Shown: positions 1-9,683 of the stretch, piece by piece
Layout: every line of letters begins with the position of its first letter
How positions within the stretch are numbered: the stretch's first letter is position 1
Source: Prevotella sp.
Lineage (GTDB): Bacteria > Bacteroidota > Bacteroidia > Bacteroidales > Bacteroidaceae
NCBI GenBank assembly: GCA_017617615.1
Contig: JAFZVV010000011.1
Location: 62,001-126,000, forward strand
Length of the DNA stretch: 64,000 nucleotides
Reading direction: 5' to 3'
Notes under the pieces: generated by a model
What the model was told of the DNA's origin: nothing
The model's input: only the letters and a program-made list of their open reading frames with translations
Database searches by the model: none
Program-made: the position numbers and the translations under genes

Positions 1-254
1 TGCAGGTATACCGACAATTGCTCTCCGATGTAGAAATCGTATGTCAGGACAGCGGTGGCCGCATCCTGATACCGAAACGGTTCCTCGAGAGCGCCGGCAT
101 CAGTCAGGGCATCCGGTTCATCGGCATGGGCGACTACATCGAGGCTTGGAGCAGTGAGCATACCCAGGAGCCGTTCATGGCGCAGGAAGAATTCAGGCAA
201 GAACTGGAATACCTGATGCGCACCAGCGGCGATTACCAAACGGAGGAGCGCTGA
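1..254 (+). CDS. mraZ: Transcriptional regulator/cell division protein MraZ, 5' end cut by window
   Basis: This is the C-terminal part of MraZ, the AbrB-like DNA-binding protein that usually heads and represses the dcw operon. The reading frame is open from the left edge of the window (in frame from base 3), so the true start lies upstream; a TTG at 18 is an internal codon. The visible part contains the second SpoVT/AbrB-like repeat, with DSGGRILIP followed by GMGDYIEAW, which is typical of MraZ C-termini. Its stop codon TGA shares bases with the ATG of rsmH (TGATG), indicating translational coupling. The operator repeats expected upstream of mraZ are outside the window. Confidence 0.93.
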   Translation, partial: QVYRQLLSDVEIVCQDSGGRILIPKRFLESAGISQGIRFIGMGDYIEAWSSEHTQEPFMAQEEFRQELEYLMRTSGDYQTEER

Positions 255-1159
255 TGGACGACACCTACCACGTGCCCGTACTGCTCGAGGAGAGCATCGC
301 CGGTCTGCGCATCCGTCCGGAGGGCACCTATGTCGACGTGACGTTCGGCGGTGGCGGACACAGCAGGAGGATTCTTGCAGAACTGGGCAAAGGCGGCCGA
401 CTCTACGGCTTCGACCAGGATGCCGACAGCGAGAGCAACATCCCCGGCGACGAGCGCTTCTGTTTCGTGAGGAGCAACTTCCGCTACCTGGCCAACTGGA
501 TGCGCTACTACGGCGTAAGCCATATCGACGGGCTGCTTGCCGACCTGGGCGTGTCGAGTCACCATTTCGACGACGAGAGCCGCGGCTTCTCGTTCAGGTT
601 TGACTCACCCCTCGATATGCGGATGAACAAGGGGGCACGCCTCACCGCTGCCGACGTGGTGAACACCTACAGCGAGAAACAACTCGCCGACATCCTATAC
701 CTCTACGGCGAACTGAAGAACGCACGGCGCGTGGCGGCAGCCATCGTGAAAGCACGCACCACCGCACCCATCCTCACCACGAAGGCATTGGCAGACCTCA
801 CCGGCCGTCTCTTCCCACGCGAACGAGAGAAGAAAGAGGTCACCAAACTATTCCAAGCCCTGCGCATCGAGGTGAACCACGAGATGGAGGCATTGAAGGA
901 AATGCTCTCGGCAGCCACATCCTTGCTGGGCAGTGGTGGCAGGCTGGTGGTCATCACCTACCACAGTCTCGAAGACCGCATCGTGAAGAACATGATGAAG
1001 AGCGGCAACGTGAGCGGCACGGTGACACAAGACTTCTTCGGCCGCGTGGACACTCCCTTCACACTGGTGAACAACAAGGTGATCGTGGCCAGTGACGAAG
1101 AGCTGCGCGACAACCCGAGAAGCAGGAGCGCGAAACTGAGGATTGCCGAGAAGAAATGA
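254..1159 (+). CDS. rsmH: 16S rRNA (cytosine(1402)-N(4))-methyltransferase RsmH
   Basis: RsmH (formerly MraW) uses S-adenosylmethionine to methylate N4 of C1402 in the decoding centre of 16S rRNA. The 301-residue length matches the family. Residues near 30 show the SAM-binding segment VDVTFGGGGHSRRIL, then GFDQDADS, and the family segment LADLGVSSHHFDD with the following RGFSFRFDSPLDMRM. The C-terminal half has ITYHSLEDRIVK and the basic end NPRSRSAKLR, also family hallmarks. It starts inside the mraZ stop codon and is followed by a 40-base spacer before the ftsL-like gene. No unusual features were seen. Confidence 0.97.
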   Translation: MDDTYHVPVLLEESIAGLRIRPEGTYVDVTFGGGGHSRRILAELGKGGRLYGFDQDADSESNIPGDERFCFVRSNFRYLANWMRYYGVSHIDGLLADLGVSSHHFDDESRGFSFRFDSPLDMRMNKGARLTAADVVNTYSEKQLADILYLYGELKNARRVAAAIVKARTTAPILTTKALADLTGRLFPREREKKEVTKLFQALRIEVNHEMEALKEMLSAATSLLGSGGRLVVITYHSLEDRIVKNMMKSGNVSGTVTQDFFGRVDTPFTLVNNKVIVASDEELRDNPRSRSAKLRIAEKK

Positions 1160-1174
1160 ATATGAAGCATTGAT

Positions 1175-1204
1175 TTGAGTGGAAATGAATTGAGTGGAAA
1201 TGAA
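1175..1204 (+). repeat. Perfect 15-bp tandem duplication at the ftsL start
   Basis: The unit TTGAGTGGAAATGAA occurs twice back to back, at 1175-1189 and 1190-1204. The second copy carries the likely ATG (1200) of the ftsL-like gene. The first copy holds an equivalent ATG (1185) that runs into TGA after two codons, giving a start-stop minigene just ahead of the real start. A similar GATTGGAAATGAAG sequence surrounds the murD start. Confidence 0.9.
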
Positions 1205-1703
1205 GAGAAACAAGGAAGACATCGACCCCATAGAGGAACAGGAGATGACACAAGAGCCCGACGAAGAGGGCTATCCTGTAGATGAAGAAGAGCAAGGCCA
1301 GGCCGAAGAGCAGGGACAAACACACCCCAGCTTGAAGGAAGTGATCAAGGAGAAAGCCCGTGAAGACGAACAGCCTTTCTCCTCCACTTTCTCTTTGCGC
1401 ACCATCCTGGGTGGCGACATCCTCAACACACAGGCCATCCGCAAGCAGATATGGCTGTTTCTCCTCATCACCATATTCGCCGTGCTATACATCTCCAACA
1501 GGTATAGTTGCCAGAAACAGCAGATCGAAATCGACCGCCTGACCAAGGAACTGAAGACTTCGAAATACAAGACCCTTTCGCTCTCGAGCATCCTCACCGA
1601 AAGATGCCGCGAGAGCCATGTCGTGGAGATGCTTCGCGCCAACAACGACAGCACCATCCACCCAGCCGACCAACCTCCCTATATAATAATGACACCAAGA
1701 TAA
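1200..1703 (+). CDS. ftsL: FtsL-like cell division protein
   Basis: A small bitopic membrane protein in the position of FtsL between rsmH and ftsI, likely part of the FtsQ/FtsL/FtsB divisome subcomplex. About 75 acidic cytoplasmic residues rich in Glu precede a single membrane segment (WLFLLITIFAVLYI), then a short periplasmic coiled coil (QQIEIDRLTKELKTSKYKTL). This matches the Bacteroidetes FtsL-like family rather than the short proteobacterial FtsL. I chose ATG 1200 over an in-frame GTG at 1194. The stop is 6 bases before the ftsI start. Sequence similarity within the family is low, so the call depends mostly on topology and position. Confidence 0.85.
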   Translation: MKRNKEDIDPIEEQEMTQEPDEEGYPVDEEEQGQAEEQGQTHPSLKEVIKEKAREDEQPFSSTFSLRTILGGDILNTQAIRKQIWLFLLITIFAVLYISNRYSCQKQQIEIDRLTKELKTSKYKTLSLSSILTERCRESHVVEMLRANNDSTIHPADQPPYIIMTPR

Positions 1704-1709
1704 AGAGAA

Positions 1710-3863
1710 ATGAGCAAGTTCGACAACAACAAGACGATACCCCGCTACTCCTTCATCGCCATCATCATCACACTGATTGGCGTCTTGGTGCTCCTGAAAG
1801 CCTTCTACATCATGACCGCCAAGCACGACTACTGGATGGACGTGGCAAAGAAGCAGAAACCCGACAGTCTGGTGGTGAAGCCCAACCGGGGCAACATCCT
1901 CAGCGACGACGGCGAACTGATGGCCAGTTCGCTGCCCGAATACAAGATGTTCATGGACTTCAAGGTCGGTGGCGAGAAGAAAGACTCGCTATGGCGCGAG
2001 AAGGTAGACAGCATCTGCATGGGACTCCATGAGATATTCCCGGAGAAATCGGCAGAGGAATTCAAGGCCGACCTGGAGAAAGGGCATGCGAAGATGAGCC
2101 AGAACTGGCCCATCTGGCCCAAGCGCGTCGACTACAACACCTTCGTGAAAGTGAAGCAACTGCCCATCTTCAGCATGCCCAAGCTCAGAGGAGGGTTCCA
2201 CTACGAGGAGAACAACGCCCGGCGCAGGCCCTTCGGCACCCTCGCCTCACGCACCATAGGCGACATGTATGGCGCCAAGGACACCGCTCGCTTCGGACTG
2301 GAACTGTCGTTCGACTCCATCCTCCGTGGACAGTCGGGCATCACCCACAAGCGCAAGGTAATGAACAAATACCTGAGTTTCGTCGACGTACCTCCCACCG
2401 ACGGCGATGACATACAGACCACCATCAACGTGCAGATGCAAGACATCGCGGAGAAAGCCGTGGAGGAAGAGTTGAAACTCATCAACGGCGACGTGGGTGT
2501 CGCCATCGTGATGGAGGTGGCCACCGGCGACGTGAAGGCCATCGTCAACCTTGAGAAATGCGGCGACGGTCAATACCGTGAACGTCGCAACCACGCCGTC
2601 TCCGACCTACTCGAGCCAGGGTCGGTGTTCAAGACGGCATCGGTGATGGTCGCACTCGATGACGGGGTGGTCGACACCGCCCATAGGGTAAACACCGGCA
2701 ACGGACAGATGACGATGCATGGTGCGCAGATGAACGACCATAACCGCGCCTCGGGCGGCTATGGCACCATCTCGCTCGGACGTGCCCTCCAGGTGAGTTC
2801 GAACATCGGCATCAGCAAGGTCATCGACGAGTGCTACAAAACCAATCCCGAGCGCTATGTCGACGGACTCTACCGGATAGGCATCGCCGAAGACCTGCAC
2901 GTACCCATCACAGGCTCTACCCCACCCCGTATCAGGAAACCACATAAGAACTCCAACGGCAAGTACACCAACTGGAGTCTCACCACCCTACCGTGGATGA
3001 GCATCGGATACGAGACACAGGTGCCTCCCATCTCGACGCTTACCTTCTACAACGCCATCGCCAACAACGGCAAGATGATGAAGCCACGCTTCGTCACACG
3101 CGTGCTACGCGAGGGACAGGTCATCGCCGAATATCCACCCGAGGTGCTCCGCCACCAGATATGCAAGCCTACCACACTGGCACAGATACAAGACCTGCTT
3201 TGCAAGGTAGTGACTCGCGGCACAGGAAAGAAGGCCAAGTCGGAGTCGTTCCTCGTAGCAGGGAAGACAGGCACCGCGCAAATCTCCAAAGGACGCGGCG
3301 GATACAAGTCGGGCGTCATGCACTACCTCGTGAGTTTCGTAGGCTACTTCCCCGCCGACGAGCCACGCTACAGCTGCATCGTGTGCCTGCAGAAAGCAGG
3401 CCTTCCCGCATCGGGAGGAACGATGAGCGGATGGGTGTTCCACAACATCTCCGAGGGCGTGATGGCACACAATCTGAACATGGACATCTCCAACGCGCGC
3501 GACTCCATGCAGGAGCGACGTCCGAAAGCCATGAGCGGCGACCTGAAAGCAGCAAGCATGGTACTGGGACACCTCGGATTCGACACGAAACGCCAATGGG
3601 GCGACAGCAACGGCGACCAGTCGTTCTGGGGCTCCGTGGCACTCGGTGGCACACAGTACATCCTCACGCAGAAAGACAAGGTGTCCGACAACGTGGTACC
3701 CAACGTGCGGGGGATGGGGGCGCGCGATGCCATCTACCTGATGGAGCGCCGGGGCATCAAGACAAAAGTCGTGGGACGCGGCAAGGTGAAAGGACAGAGC
3801 CTGGCTCCCGGCGAGAAGGTCGCACGCGGTTCGGTATGCACCCTGACCATGCAATATCAATAA
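1710..3863 (+). CDS. ftsI: Division-specific peptidoglycan transpeptidase (PBP3/FtsI) with PASTA domain
   Basis: A class B penicillin-binding protein that cross-links septal peptidoglycan together with FtsW. A membrane anchor lies at about residues 14-34, followed by the dimerization/pedestal region and the transpeptidase domain. The three active-site motifs are visible: S305-V-F-K308, S363-S-N365 and K519-T-G. A C-terminal PASTA domain (about 655-717, starting VVPNVRGMGARDA) may bind muropeptides. At 717 residues it has the length usual for Bacteroidetes PBPs that carry PASTA. ATG at 1710 lies 6 bases after the ftsL stop. Together with the neighbouring Mur and Fts genes it forms one operon. 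Confidence 0.97.
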   Translation: MSKFDNNKTIPRYSFIAIIITLIGVLVLLKAFYIMTAKHDYWMDVAKKQKPDSLVVKPNRGNILSDDGELMASSLPEYKMFMDFKVGGEKKDSLWREKVDSICMGLHEIFPEKSAEEFKADLEKGHAKMSQNWPIWPKRVDYNTFVKVKQLPIFSMPKLRGGFHYEENNARRRPFGTLASRTIGDMYGAKDTARFGLELSFDSILRGQSGITHKRKVMNKYLSFVDVPPTDGDDIQTTINVQMQDIAEKAVEEELKLINGDVGVAIVMEVATGDVKAIVNLEKCGDGQYRERRNHAVSDLLEPGSVFKTASVMVALDDGVVDTAHRVNTGNGQMTMHGAQMNDHNRASGGYGTISLGRALQVSSNIGISKVIDECYKTNPERYVDGLYRIGIAEDLHVPITGSTPPRIRKPHKNSNGKYTNWSLTTLPWMSIGYETQVPPISTLTFYNAIANNGKMMKPRFVTRVLREGQVIAEYPPEVLRHQICKPTTLAQIQDLLCKVVTRGTGKKAKSESFLVAGKTGTAQISKGRGGYKSGVMHYLVSFVGYFPADEPRYSCIVCLQKAGLPASGGTMSGWVFHNISEGVMAHNLNMDISNARDSMQERRPKAMSGDLKAASMVLGHLGFDTKRQWGDSNGDQSFWGSVALGGTQYILTQKDKVSDNVVPNVRGMGARDAIYLMERRGIKTKVVGRGKVKGQSLAPGEKVARGSVCTLTMQYQ

Positions 3864-3881
3864 CGCTACATACACATCATC

Positions 3882-5342
3882 ATGACACTAAGGGAGATTA
3901 TCAAAGACATCAAGAATGCAAGCATCCAAGGTGATGACGGCATCGAGATAACCGGCGTTGACATCGATTCACGCCAAGTAGCTCCGGGCCATCTCTTCGT
4001 GGCCATCAAAGGCACACAGGTAGACGGACACCAGTTCATCACAAAGGCCATCGATGCCGGGGCCACCGCCGTGATGTGCGAGCAACTTCCCGAACAGACC
4101 ATTACAGGAGTCACCTACGTGGTTGTGGAGTCTACAGAGGCTTCCGTGGGCAAGGTGGCCACCATGTTCTTCGGCAACCCCTCACACCACCTGAAACTCG
4201 TAGGAGTGACAGGCACCAACGGCAAGACGACCATTGCCACCTTATTATATAATATGTTCCGTCGCTTCGGACACCGATGCGGACTGCTCTCCACGGTATG
4301 CAACTACATCGAGGGCGAGGCGGTGGCTGCCAGCCATACCACACCCGACCCCATCCAGCTCAACAAGCTCCTCGCCCGTATGGTGGAGGCAGGATGCGAA
4401 TATGTGTTCATGGAGTGCAGCAGCCATGCCATACACCAGCACCGAATAGGAGGACTGCTCTTTGCCGGGGGCATATTCACCAACCTCACCCGCGACCACC
4501 TCGACTACCACAAGACCTTCGAGAACTACCGCGACGCGAAAAAGGCCTTCTTCGACAGCCTGCCGAAGAGTGCTTTCGCCATCATCAACGCCGACGACAA
4601 GAACGGGGCAGTGATGGTGCAGAACACCAAGGCCACCGTAAAGACCTACTCCACACGTGGCATGGCCGACTTCAGGGCACGCCTGCTGGAATGCCACTTT
4701 GAGGGGATGTACCTCGAGGTCGACGGACGCGAGGTGGGCGTACAGTTCATCGGGAAGTTCAACGTGAGCAACCTGCTCGCCGTATACGGGGCAGCGGTGA
4801 TGCTCGGCAAGGCACCCGAAGACATCCTCGTGGTGATGAGCACGCTGAAAAGCGTGAGCGGGCGACTGCAACCCGTTCACTCGCCCGAGGGATATACCGC
4901 CATCGTCGACTATGCCCATACCCCCGATGCGCTGGAAAACGTGCTCAATGCCATCCACGAAGTGCTTGACGGAAAGGGAAAAGTCATCACCGTGTGTGGT
5001 GCCGGCGGCAACCGCGACAAGGGGAAGCGACCACTGATGGCACAGGAGGCGGTGCGGCAGAGCGACCAGGTGATCATAACCAGCGACAACCCGCGCTTCG
5101 AAGAGCCACAAGCCATCATCGACGACATGCTCAGTGGTCTCACCCCACAGCAGAAACACAAGGTGCTGTCGGTCGTCGACCGTCGCGAAGCCATCCGCAC
5201 AGCCTGCATGCTGGCAAGGAAAGGCGACGTGATACTCGTGGCTGGCAAGGGGCATGAAGACTATCAGGAAATCAAAGGCGTGAAGCATCACTTCGACGAC
5301 CGTGAGGTGCTCGAGGGTATCTTCGCCGACCAGCAGGCATGA
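3882..5342 (+). CDS. murE: UDP-N-acetylmuramoyl-L-alanyl-D-glutamate--2,6-diaminopimelate ligase
   Basis: MurE adds the third residue of the peptidoglycan stem peptide in the cytoplasm, using ATP. The 486-residue protein has the Mur N-terminal domain ([15 protein letters not shown]), the ATP loop GTNGKTT near residue 110, the central segment [14 protein letters not shown], and the C-terminal ligase domain with [12 protein letters not shown]. The motif DNPR in [10 protein letters not shown] is the signature of enzymes that add meso-diaminopimelate rather than lysine, so this cell wall is predicted to be mDAP type. It begins 18 bases after ftsI. A 119-base spacer follows before mraY. Confidence 0.97.
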   Translation: MTLREIIKDIKNASIQGDDGIEITGVDIDSRQVAPGHLFVAIKGTQVDGHQFITKAIDAGATAVMCEQLPEQTITGVTYVVVESTEASVGKVATMFFGNPSHHLKLVGVTGTNGKTTIATLLYNMFRRFGHRCGLLSTVCNYIEGEAVAASHTTPDPIQLNKLLARMVEAGCEYVFMECSSHAIHQHRIGGLLFAGGIFTNLTRDHLDYHKTFENYRDAKKAFFDSLPKSAFAIINADDKNGAVMVQNTKATVKTYSTRGMADFRARLLECHFEGMYLEVDGREVGVQFIGKFNVSNLLAVYGAAVMLGKAPEDILVVMSTLKSVSGRLQPVHSPEGYTAIVDYAHTPDALENVLNAIHEVLDGKGKVITVCGAGGNRDKGKRPLMAQEAVRQSDQVIITSDNPRFEEPQAIIDDMLSGLTPQQKHKVLSVVDRREAIRTACMLARKGDVILVAGKGHEDYQEIKGVKHHFDDREVLEGIFADQQA

Positions 5343-5461
5343 ACACGAAACGAGGTCTCCAACCACAGGTAAATTCCTTTCCGACAAGAAGATAACAAAA
5401 CAAGAAGGGGTAGCAGACTTGCGCAAACGGCATTCTCTACCCGTCATAAAACCAACAAGAA

Positions 5462-6730
5462 ATGCTATACTATATTTTCAGATTCCTTGAGCAGTTCGAC
5501 ATCCCCGGTGCACACATGTGGCACTACATTTCCTTCAGGTCGCTGCTGGCACTGATTTTCTCGCTACTCATCTCCGCATGGTTCGGCGAGAGATTCATCA
5601 AGTTCATGAAACGCCGGAACATCTCCGAAACGCAACGGGATGCATCCATCGACCCCTTCGGCGTGCAGAAAAAAGGTGTGCCCACCATGGGCGGAATCAT
5701 CATTATGGTATCGATACTCGTACCGATATTGCTTTTCGGACGAATGCGCAACATCTACCTCATCCTGATGATTATCACTACCGTGTGGCTCGGTTTCCTG
5801 GGATTCCTCGACGACTATATCAAGATTTTCAAGAAAAACAAGGAAGGACTGAAAGGCAAATACAAGATTATAGGACAACTGAGCATCGGTCTCATCGTGG
5901 GACTCGTGCTCTGGGCAAGTCCCGATGCCAAAATCCATGAAAGCGTGAAGGCTGAGGTAGGAACACAGCAGACCACCATCGTGAAATCCGAACCGGTGAA
6001 ATCGCTCAAGACCACACTGCCGTTCATCAAGAACCACAACCTCGACTACTCCGAACTGATGGGATTCATGGGCGAGCACAAGACCGCGGCAGGATGGATT
6101 CTCTTCGTCATCATGACCATCCTCGTGGTCACCGCAGTGAGCAACGGCGCCAACCTCAACGATGGCATGGATGGCATGTGTGCCGGAAACTCCGCCATCA
6201 TCGGCGTGGCGCTCGGCATATTCGCCTACGTGAGCAGCCACATCGAATATGCCGCATACCTCGACATCATGTACATCCCCGGCTCACAGGAACTGGTGGT
6301 GTTCATCTGCGCTTTCATAGGCGCGATGGCGGGATTCCTGTGGTACAACGCATACCCGGCACAGATATTCATGGGCGACACGGGGTCGCTCATGACAGGA
6401 GGCATCATCGGCGTCTGCGCCATCATCATCCACAAGGAACTGATGCTGCCCATCCTTTGTGGAATATTCTTCGTGGAGAGCCTGAGCGTGATGGTACAGA
6501 CGGGATACTTCAAATACCGCAAGCGCAAGGGCGAACGGGTGAGGATATTCCGTGCCGCACCCATCCACGACAACTTCAGGAAACTCGACAGCCAACTCGA
6601 CCCTACCAGCCGCTATATCCTGAAGGGATGGCCACAAAGGCAGTTCCATGAGTCGAAAATCACCGTGAGGTTCTGGATTACGACCATCATCCTGGCTGCC
6701 CTTACCATCATCACACTGAAAATCAGATAA
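5462..6730 (+). CDS. mraY: Phospho-N-acetylmuramoyl-pentapeptide-transferase MraY
   Basis: MraY is an integral membrane enzyme that moves phospho-MurNAc-pentapeptide from UDP to undecaprenyl phosphate, forming lipid I. The 422 residues contain about ten hydrophobic segments. Diagnostic motifs are KKGVPTMGGI near the N-terminus, FLDDYIKI, NGANLNDGMDGM with the catalytic acidic residues, MGDTGSLMTGG and, near the C-terminus, PIHDNFRKL, which replaces the PIHHHFE seen in many phyla. The protein is longer than the E. coli enzyme because of an insert (about 160-200) before a periplasmic loop, common in Bacteroidetes. No rho-independent terminator separates it from murD. Confidence 0.97.
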   Translation: MLYYIFRFLEQFDIPGAHMWHYISFRSLLALIFSLLISAWFGERFIKFMKRRNISETQRDASIDPFGVQKKGVPTMGGIIIMVSILVPILLFGRMRNIYLILMIITTVWLGFLGFLDDYIKIFKKNKEGLKGKYKIIGQLSIGLIVGLVLWASPDAKIHESVKAEVGTQQTTIVKSEPVKSLKTTLPFIKNHNLDYSELMGFMGEHKTAAGWILFVIMTILVVTAVSNGANLNDGMDGMCAGNSAIIGVALGIFAYVSSHIEYAAYLDIMYIPGSQELVVFICAFIGAMAGFLWYNAYPAQIFMGDTGSLMTGGIIGVCAIIIHKELMLPILCGIFFVESLSVMVQTGYFKYRKRKGERVRIFRAAPIHDNFRKLDSQLDPTSRYILKGWPQRQFHESKITVRFWITTIILAALTIITLKIR

Positions 6731-6878
6731 GAAGAAGGAGGAAGACAGGGAGGGACTCTTCTTGAAAGAAGAGAAAAAGAAGTGGAAAAGGATTTATAGA
6801 GACATTTGTACTGCAAATATAGCAAGAGGAGATAGCAGGTTTTTATCCTGAAATTTGATTGATTATAATTGATTGGAA

Positions 6879-8210
6879 ATGAAGAGAATAGTAGTTTTGG
6901 GCGCGGCCGAAAGTGGGGCCGGTGCCGCCGTATTGGCAAAGAAAGAAGGATTCGACGTGTTCGTGTCCGACATGTCGCTTATCAAGGAGAAATACAAGTT
7001 GTTGCTCGACAGCCATGGCATCGAATGGGAGGAAGGGCACCACAGCGAAGAGAAAATACTCAACGCCAACGAAATCATCAAGAGCCCGGGGATACCCAAC
7101 GACGCCCCCATCGTGCAGAAGGCCATCAAGAAAGACATCCATATCATCAGCGAGATAGAGTTCGCTGGTCGCTATACCCATTCCAAGATGATCTGCATCA
7201 CCGGAAGTAACGGCAAGACCACCACTACGTCGCTGATATACCACATCTTCAAGTCGGCAGGCTACGACGCCGGACTGGCAGGCAACATCGGGCGCAGCCT
7301 GGCACTGCAGGTGGCAGAAGAACCGCATGAATACTATATCATCGAACTGAGTTCGTTCCAGCTCGACAACATGTATGACTTCCGTGCCAATATCGCCGTT
7401 CTGCTCAACATCACCCCCGACCATCTCGACCGCTACGACAACTGCATGCAGAACTACGTCGACTCGAAGATGCGCATCATTCAGAACCAGACCAGCGACG
7501 ACAGTTTCATCTACTGGAATGACGACCCCATCATCAAGCGAGAACTGGAGAAATACGATATCAAGGCCATACAATATCCCTTCTCCGAACTCAAGGGCAA
7601 TGGTGCCATTGGCTATATCGAGGAAGGACAATACTGTCTGGAGAAGCCCACACCGTTCAATATGGAACAAGAAGAACTGAGTCTCACCGGACGGCACAAC
7701 ATCTACAACTCATTGGCTGCCGGACTGGCATCCAATATCGCCGGCGTGAAAAAAGAGATAATACGCAAGAGCCTCGGCAACTTCCCCGGCGTGGAGCACC
7801 GCCTCGAGCGCGTGGCCACCGTGCGTGGCGTGACCTACGTCAACGACTCCAAGGCCACCAACGTAGACGCCTGCTGGTATGCCCTCGAAAGCATGACTAC
7901 ACCCACCGTGCTCATCATCGGCGGCAAAGACAAAGGCAACGACTACAATGCCATCAAGGACCTCGTGAAGGAGAAATGCCGCGCACTGGTATACCTCGGT
8001 GCCGATAACGCCAAACTACACGCATTCTTCGACGGCATGGGCATCACCGTGCGCGACACCCACAGCATGGCCGACTGCGTGGCAGCCTGCTACGACCTCG
8101 CGCAACCCGGCGACACCGTGCTCCTCAGCCCGTGCTGTGCCAGTTTCGACCTCTTCAAGAACATGGAAGACCGCGGCGAACAATTCAAGACCCTCGTGAG
8201 GAACCTCTGA
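6879..8210 (+). CDS. murD: UDP-N-acetylmuramoyl-L-alanine--D-glutamate ligase
   Basis: MurD adds D-glutamate to UDP-MurNAc-L-Ala in the cytoplasm. The N-terminal Rossmann-like domain begins VVLGAAESGAGAAVLAKK, the ATP loop is ITGSNGKTTTT, and the Mur ligase signature is seen in ELSSFQLDNM, LNITPDHLDRY and PGVEHRLERV followed by YVNDSKATN. ATG 6879 gives MKRIVVLG, the usual compact start; an in-frame TTG at 6873 is less likely. A 148-base spacer with A-rich sequence separates it from mraY, and a 64-base spacer precedes ftsW. Full length at 443 residues. Confidence 0.96.
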   Translation: MKRIVVLGAAESGAGAAVLAKKEGFDVFVSDMSLIKEKYKLLLDSHGIEWEEGHHSEEKILNANEIIKSPGIPNDAPIVQKAIKKDIHIISEIEFAGRYTHSKMICITGSNGKTTTTSLIYHIFKSAGYDAGLAGNIGRSLALQVAEEPHEYYIIELSSFQLDNMYDFRANIAVLLNITPDHLDRYDNCMQNYVDSKMRIIQNQTSDDSFIYWNDDPIIKRELEKYDIKAIQYPFSELKGNGAIGYIEEGQYCLEKPTPFNMEQEELSLTGRHNIYNSLAAGLASNIAGVKKEIIRKSLGNFPGVEHRLERVATVRGVTYVNDSKATNVDACWYALESMTTPTVLIIGGKDKGNDYNAIKDLVKEKCRALVYLGADNAKLHAFFDGMGITVRDTHSMADCVAACYDLAQPGDTVLLSPCCASFDLFKNMEDRGEQFKTLVRNL

Positions 8211-8274
8211 CATGCTTCTCGCCACGACGGGAACACCACACCGTTTCTCCTTCAAACCGAACATACCGTAACAC

Positions 8275-9510
8275 ATGAAAATATCCATCGGCAACATATT
8301 CAAGGGCGACAAGGTCATCTGGATGATTTTCTTCTTCCTGTGCATCATCAGCATCATGGAAGTGTTCAGCTCGAGCAGCTCGCTCACCTACGACAAGAGC
8401 AGTTACTGGGGACCTGTAATCAAGCACGTGGGCATCCTGCTCGCCGGAATCTTCGTGATGATCATCGTGCAGAACATCGACTGCAAATACTTCAAGGTCG
8501 CCACACCATTCCTGCTCATCATATCCGTCTTCACCCTGATATGGGTGTTGGCAGCAGGACAGGTCACCAACGGCGCGCAACGGTGGATCAGCCTCTTCGG
8601 CATACAGTTCCAGCCATCGGAAATCGCCAAGGGCACCATCGTGCTCTCCGTGGCACAGATCCTCAGCGCCATGCAGACAGAGACGGGTACCGAGGAAAAT
8701 ACCTTCAAGTACGTGCTCACCGTGTCGGTACCACTCATGGGACTCATCATGCTCGAGAACCTCTCCACGGCCTTTCTCATCGGCCTTGTCGTGGTGGGAA
8801 TGATGTTCTACGGCGGAGTGGCGCTCCACAAGATCGGGAAACTCGTGGGGGGAGTGGCACTCGTGGGCGTCGTCGCACTGGCGGTCGTCATGCTGGTAGG
8901 ACAGACTGAGGAAAAGCCCGACGACAAGAACAACCTCACCGAACAGGTGGCAAAGGTTGAGGAGTCGCCGTCGGTGATAGAAAAGATGTTCCACCGTGCA
9001 GGCACATGGAAAGGTCGTATACTGAAGTTCATCAGCAACGACGAGGTGGCACCCGAGGAGTTCGACCTCGACAACGACTCACAGATAGGACATGCCAATA
9101 TCGCCATCGCCTCGTCGGAAATCGTGGGCAAAGGTCCTGGAAACTCCGAGGAACGCGACCTGCTGCCCCAGGCTTTCTCCGACTTCATCTACGCCATCAT
9201 CATCGAGGAGCTCGGACTGGCTGGCGGCATCTTCGTGATGTTCCTCTATATCTTCCTGCTCTGGAGGGCAGGACGCATCGCCGACCGCTGCGTGAACAAC
9301 TTCCCCGCATTCCTGGTGATGGGACTGGCACTCCTGCTCGTGAGCCAGGCCATGTTCAACATGATGGTGGCAGTGGGAATGGCACCTGTCACCGGACAAC
9401 CGCTGCCACTCATCAGCAAAGGCGGCACGTCGACCATCATCAACTGTGTGTTCATCGGGGCGATGCTCAGCGTGAGCATCTCGGCAAAGAAAAAGCCCGT
9501 GGAGAAATGA
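8275..9510 (+). CDS. ftsW: Septal peptidoglycan polymerase FtsW (SEDS family)
   Basis: FtsW is the SEDS-family glycosyltransferase that polymerizes septal glycan from lipid II in concert with FtsI. The 411-residue protein has about ten membrane segments, NGAQRWISLFGIQFQPSE (the SEDS signature with the catalytic-loop region), a soluble loop around residues 215-260, and the C-terminal motif GQPLPLISKGGTS. The position directly before murG and in the same operon as ftsI distinguishes it from the elongation paralog RodA. The first residues are a short cytoplasmic stretch before the first helix. Confidence 0.95.
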   Translation: MKISIGNIFKGDKVIWMIFFFLCIISIMEVFSSSSSLTYDKSSYWGPVIKHVGILLAGIFVMIIVQNIDCKYFKVATPFLLIISVFTLIWVLAAGQVTNGAQRWISLFGIQFQPSEIAKGTIVLSVAQILSAMQTETGTEENTFKYVLTVSVPLMGLIMLENLSTAFLIGLVVVGMMFYGGVALHKIGKLVGGVALVGVVALAVVMLVGQTEEKPDDKNNLTEQVAKVEESPSVIEKMFHRAGTWKGRILKFISNDEVAPEEFDLDNDSQIGHANIAIASSEIVGKGPGNSEERDLLPQAFSDFIYAIIIEELGLAGGIFVMFLYIFLLWRAGRIADRCVNNFPAFLVMGLALLLVSQAMFNMMVAVGMAPVTGQPLPLISKGGTSTIINCVFIGAMLSVSISAKKKPVEK

Positions 9511-9564
9511 CGGAACGACGTGAAGGGAAAATGAAAAAAATGCCCTAAAAATATTACTACTAAA

Positions 9565-9596
9565 TTTGTGCAAAGCGAAAAAAAGCCTTACCTTTG
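9565..9596 (+). promoter_or_regulatory. Predicted promoter for murG, internal to the dcw cluster
   Basis: TTTG at 9565-9568 and TAccTTTG at 9589-9596 are separated by exactly 20 bases, fitting the Bacteroidetes primary-sigma consensus (-33 TTTG, 19-21 bases, -7 TAnnTTTG). The box lies in the 173-base gap between ftsW and murG, about 80 bases before the murG ATG. It would allow murG-murC-ftsQ-ftsA-ftsZ to be transcribed apart from the upstream genes. Confidence 0.75.
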
Positions 9597-9683
9597 CATG
9601 GAAATGTTGAAGTGAGCGAACACAAGGCACAGCAAGCATGCTTGGCTCTGTGCCGTGTTTGTATTGCACTAACACCAAAACGA

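Noticed and set aside
2993..3934. Long open frame overlapping ftsI in another frame on the same strand
   Set aside because: It is rich in Arg, His and Gln and lacks any family pattern; it is an out-of-frame shadow of a GC-rich gene.
9594..9683. Upstream extension of murG from a TTG
   Set aside because: The segment overlaps the -7 box, has no similarity to MurG, and ATG 9684 gives the normal start.
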